From positions 436,001 to 500,000 of the forward strand of contig LSRY02000024.1 in the NCBI GenBank assembly GCA_001643675.2: a stretch of 64,000 bases of DNA, read 5' to 3'. The notes under the pieces are model-generated. The model saw nothing but the letters and a program-made list of their open reading frames with translations, ran no database searches and was not told where the DNA came from. The position numbers and the translations under genes were made by a program. Below are positions 60,301-64,000 of this stretch, piece by piece. Source of the stretch: Monocercomonoides exilis (Eukaryota > Preaxostyla > Oxymonadida > Polymastigidae). Positions within the stretch are counted from its first letter, which is position 1. Each line of letters opens with the position of its first letter.

Positions 60301-63300
60301 TTCGTTGTTTCAAATGTCAGGTGCAACCCTCCTCCTTTTCCGCTTCTCTCTGAAACTGTGCATCCATTCATCTTGTTATCATCAAACAACAAATTCCCTC
60401 CATCTCCCACAATCATAACAATCCCTCCCCCAATTGCGCTCATTGACTCGCATCTGCATTCCTCAAACACACATTTGTTAATATCCACACACTTCCCACT
60501 TCCCACTCTCCCATTCAACACCCCTCCATTCCCATTCACTCTCTGAATCGATTTGAATGTGCAGTTCCAGATTTTCGCATTAATCCCTTCTCCAATCTCA
60601 ATCTCATTTCCATTCTCAAAACGAGATTCATTCATCGTCGTGTTCTTAATCTCAATATCTCCTCCATTTCTCAGCTCAAATAAGCTTCTTCCCACGTTTT
60701 CTCTTGTCACATTCCTCACAATCACCTCATCAATCAATCCTCCAACCCCTGCTCCATCAAAAGTCACCATTCCTGATTTGGTCATTGCAAAATCTCCAAA
60801 TTCACATTTTACCAGCACCACTTTCCCTCCTTTCCCACAAATCAATCCCACTCCAATCTCTTCTGATTCTGCTCCAAATGAGCATCCTTCAAATTTTAAT
60901 GTGCTTGCACCGCACAGAAATACATACTCCTTTCTTGATTCGGCAAATGTTGATATTGAAAAAGCCAATGATGAAAATGAGATTATTTGTTCGCTCTTTA
61001 TCAAAAATTCATTTTCTCCTCCTTCGACAATTCCAATCTTTGCCTTTGCAATATCTCCATCAATGTTCATTTCTTGAGTGTTGAGTGTCATTTCATCGAA
61101 AATTGAACTTCCATCAACAAGTTTCAGTGTTGCCGGCGATGTGTCAAAAACACTTGTTCCTGCATATGTTAATGTGGAGCATGGAAAGTCAGCATATCCA
61201 CACTTATGATAGTCCATCCCTCCATTTCCCCCATTCACATACCCGACACTCGGTTTCTCTCGAAAGAACACCACAACTGGAATCAATATCAACTCATTCC
61301 CATCTTCTGCTCCCATAAGATCTTCAATATTAAAATCATCGCCTTCAATCTCAAATGAGAAGTCGAATGAAACATTATTCACCAATTGATACAAATTTGT
61401 TCCCTCAACAAACACATTGTTCCCTCCATGTGCCGCTGTGTTTGCTCCCTCACCTCTTCCAAATGTCAATCCACTCATCACAAAGTCCCTTCCTCCTTCT
61501 TCGCATCTCAACAACACTCCTCCTCCATACCCCCAACTGATCCCTCACCACCAGCTGAACATTTCTCAAACGATGTCACCACTCCACTCTTTCCCAAACG
61601 CATTTCTCCTGTTCCCTTCAATATCACACTCATCCCTCCTCCACATCCCTTCAATGTTCCACATCCTTCAATCACAACATCATTCACCTCAACAGCACAT
61701 CCATCCCCAACTTCTCCACTCACAACACTCCCATTTCCCTCCAAACTGCTCATCTTCATAATCGTGCAATTCCTCATCCCCAGCTTCTTTCCATTATCAT
61801 CCCATATCAGTCCTTTCCCTCCCATCACACATTCTTGTGCTGTCACATTCACAATCGTCAATGGACTCGATGATGATGACGAATACTCAATCAATCCCTT
61901 CATATTTGTAGTTTCCACACTCTCAAGCAAGGAATCCCCAATCGAAGCACCCCCATTTCCATTAATAACAATGAATGCCTTCATTCCAAATTTCACATGA
62001 GCCATGCTGAAATCTGAAATGGATAACATCCCTCCACTCGCACTCACAAACTCATAATTCGCAGAATTCACTCCGTTTCCCATCTTTATCCCACAATCAG
62101 CAAATCTCAATGTGCCTCCTGAAGAATGAACAAATGATGATCGCTCTCCAATCGATTCTCCCAATTCAAATAATATCCCTATCAATGTTGATGAAACACT
62201 GTTCATCACCAACGCTTCTTGCATTTTTGTTCCTGTTGCCTCGATTTTTATTCCAACATCTTTGTTGCTCGAATCAATCTCATATGGCTGCCCAATCAAC
62301 TTCACTTCTTCATCAAATGAAAATGTATTTGTCAGTCTGATCGTTCTCTCTGAACTCGGAAACTGAATTTCTCCAACATTCCCAATTCCTTTGCATGGAT
62401 AATCTTCATATCCACACAGCCTGAATTCACTTCCTTGTTCTCTCCCACTCACATATGCCGGCGATGAAAATGTCCGAAGAAACACAACAAGTGGAACAAT
62501 CACATCTGTCTGGTTTCTTTCTCTTCCACAAAGTTCATTCAAGTCTGCAGCATTTATTCCAATTTCTGGATTGAATCCAATTGAAGTGTTGTTGATAACA
62601 GCTGATAAGTCCTCTGCTTCCACAAACACATTTTTCCCTCCCAATGAAGCAGCACAACCATCAAAACTCACTGATGTTATCTCAAACTCACATGAGTCAT
62701 CAGCCAGATGCAGCATCACCCCTCCTCCATATCCACTGCACTTGCATCTGTTGAATTTTGTTGTTTCACTTCCTGGAGCTGATGAACTCCCCACCCGCAA
62801 CTTGCTTGAAGATGATTCCAACTCGACCTTGATCCCACCACCACTTCCAGCCTTGCATTCGCATTCTTCGATTGTCACATTCCGAACCACAAATGTCTCT
62901 CCTTCCTTCACACTCTTTGCTACAACAACCCCATCTCCTTCAGTCAACTTCACATTCATCACAGATAAGTTCGCCAGCTCGCTGTCTCCAGATGTTTTGG
63001 CTGTCAGATACAATGCAGATGACGACAACGAAGAAGAAGAAGAAGGAGAGAGATTCGGCTCAGAGAACAATGGTTTTGAGACATTCATATTTATGATCTC
63101 CACACCAACCATCAACAGCTGTGACAGTGGCACCACAAACACCGATGACGACATCACATACTCTCCAGTTTTACTCGTGGTGATCACAACATCCTCCAAC
63201 GAGAGTGATCCATTCCCACCAGTCACCACAACCACACTCGGCGAAGGACTTGAATTTGAATTGCAGTCAACCTTCATGTGCAATAAACCAAGATGACCTG

Positions 63301-64000
63301 TTGACACACTGAACAGAGCTCCAGTTGATGAAAGTGCCCCTGTTCCAATCGAACATGTTTCCCTTCTTTTTCCAATGACCGAAATCTTCTTTTCTCCAAT
63401 ATCAATAGTTATCGTCTCGCTGACATGTTTCCCTTCCATCAGTGTGACTGACAGACTCATTTGAATCACGCTCTTTTCAACAGCAATACCAATAGTTCTG
63501 CATGCACTTGACTCATCCAATCCGCACAACTCTTCTTCACCACCACCACTCACAGCCACAAATCGATTGAGGATCCCCCTCTTCAGCCAATCCTTCTTTT
63601 CTGTGTGTTGAACAGACCAGTTGCTTCCCGTATAATTGTATGCATAGCACATTCTCTTCTCATCTGCATTTGTGGTGTAACATTCTTTGAACGGATTATT
63701 TTGAGATAAATAAACACTGTAGTAATCAAAATACATCATATCATGACCAAATGGAGTAACTGCAGAGCATTTGCATTCATGGAAGAACAAAAAATAACAA
63801 TAAAATGCGTCATTTGGCGCATTTTCTCTATTCGGATTAATCCAAAATCCTCCTCCATTTGCCGTTGCTGAACATGAAATAAATTGAACGCTCCTCATTT
63901 TGAATGTTACAGGAACAGTTAGACAATACATGCCTCCGCCACTTGAACTTGAAAGTGAGCATGAAGTGAAACTGCAGTCGAACACACACGCACTTTCCCC
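54336..64000 (-). CDS. Beta-helix surface protein with transmembrane segment and C-terminal pseudokinase (5' end outside window; one frameshift)
   Basis: The frame enters at the right edge, breaks at a C5 run (61530-61534), resumes one base out of phase and ends with TGA at 54336, for >3,200 residues. The ectodomain is built of right-handed beta-helix repeats (GGG[VI]xL, GxNVFV, short hydrophobic-polar rungs). It is punctuated by seven spaced CGxxxxPC-type motifs, e.g. CGYEDYPC, CGYADFPC, CGSDGYPC and CGSEEEPC. Near genomic 55270-55345 is one membrane segment (VIVVLGVLLLIVLIGFSFIV). About 200 kb-free residues after it form a kinase-like domain with WSAPEAG, VFSLGLILHEMTTGEVPLS and DEPDGRPTLAEV. 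It lacks HRD and DFG (LCPYTIFVEEGNNEIYLL instead). By family knowledge beta-helix ectodomains bind glycans or mediate adhesion; a receptor-like role is inferred. Confidence 0.82.
61530..61534 (-). other. Probable one-base deletion (G5 for G6) in the beta-helix gene
   Basis: Upstream the protein reads …GGEGSVGG and then stops within six codons in this phase. One base out of phase it continues YGGGVLLRCEEGGRDFVMSG, exactly the GYGGG...L block that recurs elsewhere in the protein. Restoring the phase needs one more base in the G-run. This may be a sequencing error or a true lesion. Confidence 0.8.

Overview
The window is nuclear DNA of a single-celled eukaryote. Genes are split by short GT-AG introns, intergenic DNA is AT-rich, and many proteins carry very long serine, glutamate/lysine or histidine tracts encoded by microsatellite-like DNA. 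Two things point to an oxymonad (Preaxostyla), most like Monocercomonoides. One is a pair of ~440-aa paralogues ending in an EEGYED...DYFV-type C-terminus. The other is a giant right-handed beta-helix surface protein that ends in a membrane segment and a degenerate kinase domain. This placement rests on recalled family resemblance, not a search. The nuclear code is standard: the CHD gene alone runs >5,200 sense codons without TAA or TAG, and host genes here end with TAA, TAG and TGA.

1-8 kb: the start of an unrecognised gene running off the left edge (minus), a five-exon membrane-anchored thioredoxin-like gene (minus), a divergent Ser-rich gene (plus), and an alpha-kleisin (RAD21/REC8/SCC1-type cohesin subunit, minus). 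8-11.5 kb: gene-free, with poly-T tracts and a cluster of four inverted-repeat elements of MITE type. 11.5-18.4 kb: a six-exon unrecognised gene and a SEH1-like nuclear-pore beta-propeller, both minus. 18.5-35 kb: a five-exon, ~5,214-aa CHD-type chromatin remodeller (plus), divergent from SEH1 across 142 bp. 35-36.8 kb: more MITE-like elements.

36.8-42.9 kb: a ~6.05-kb DIRS-type tyrosine-recombinase retroelement with inverted terminal repeats, an internal complementary region, and gag-like, RT/RNase H and tyrosine-recombinase coding regions. The coding regions carry many in-frame stops, and acidic catalytic residues have changed, so this copy looks dead. Its 3' part holds nested hairpins.

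43-49 kb: the two paralogues of the oxymonad-type family in opposite orientation, flanking 3 kb with only decayed coding-like fragments. 49.6-53.4 kb: a 1,259-aa membrane-anchored pseudokinase without an ectodomain. 54.3-64 kb: the beta-helix/pseudokinase receptor-like gene (minus), open at the right edge and broken by one apparent missing base in a homopolymer.

The kleisin, CHD and SEH1 genes are independent chromosome and nuclear-pore housekeeping genes; nothing suggests operon-like cooperation. Two divergent gene pairs (1837-1949 and 18384-18525) probably share promoters. Exon boundaries were inferred by hand from reading phase and GT/AG sites. They are mutually consistent in almost every case; the exceptions are noted.
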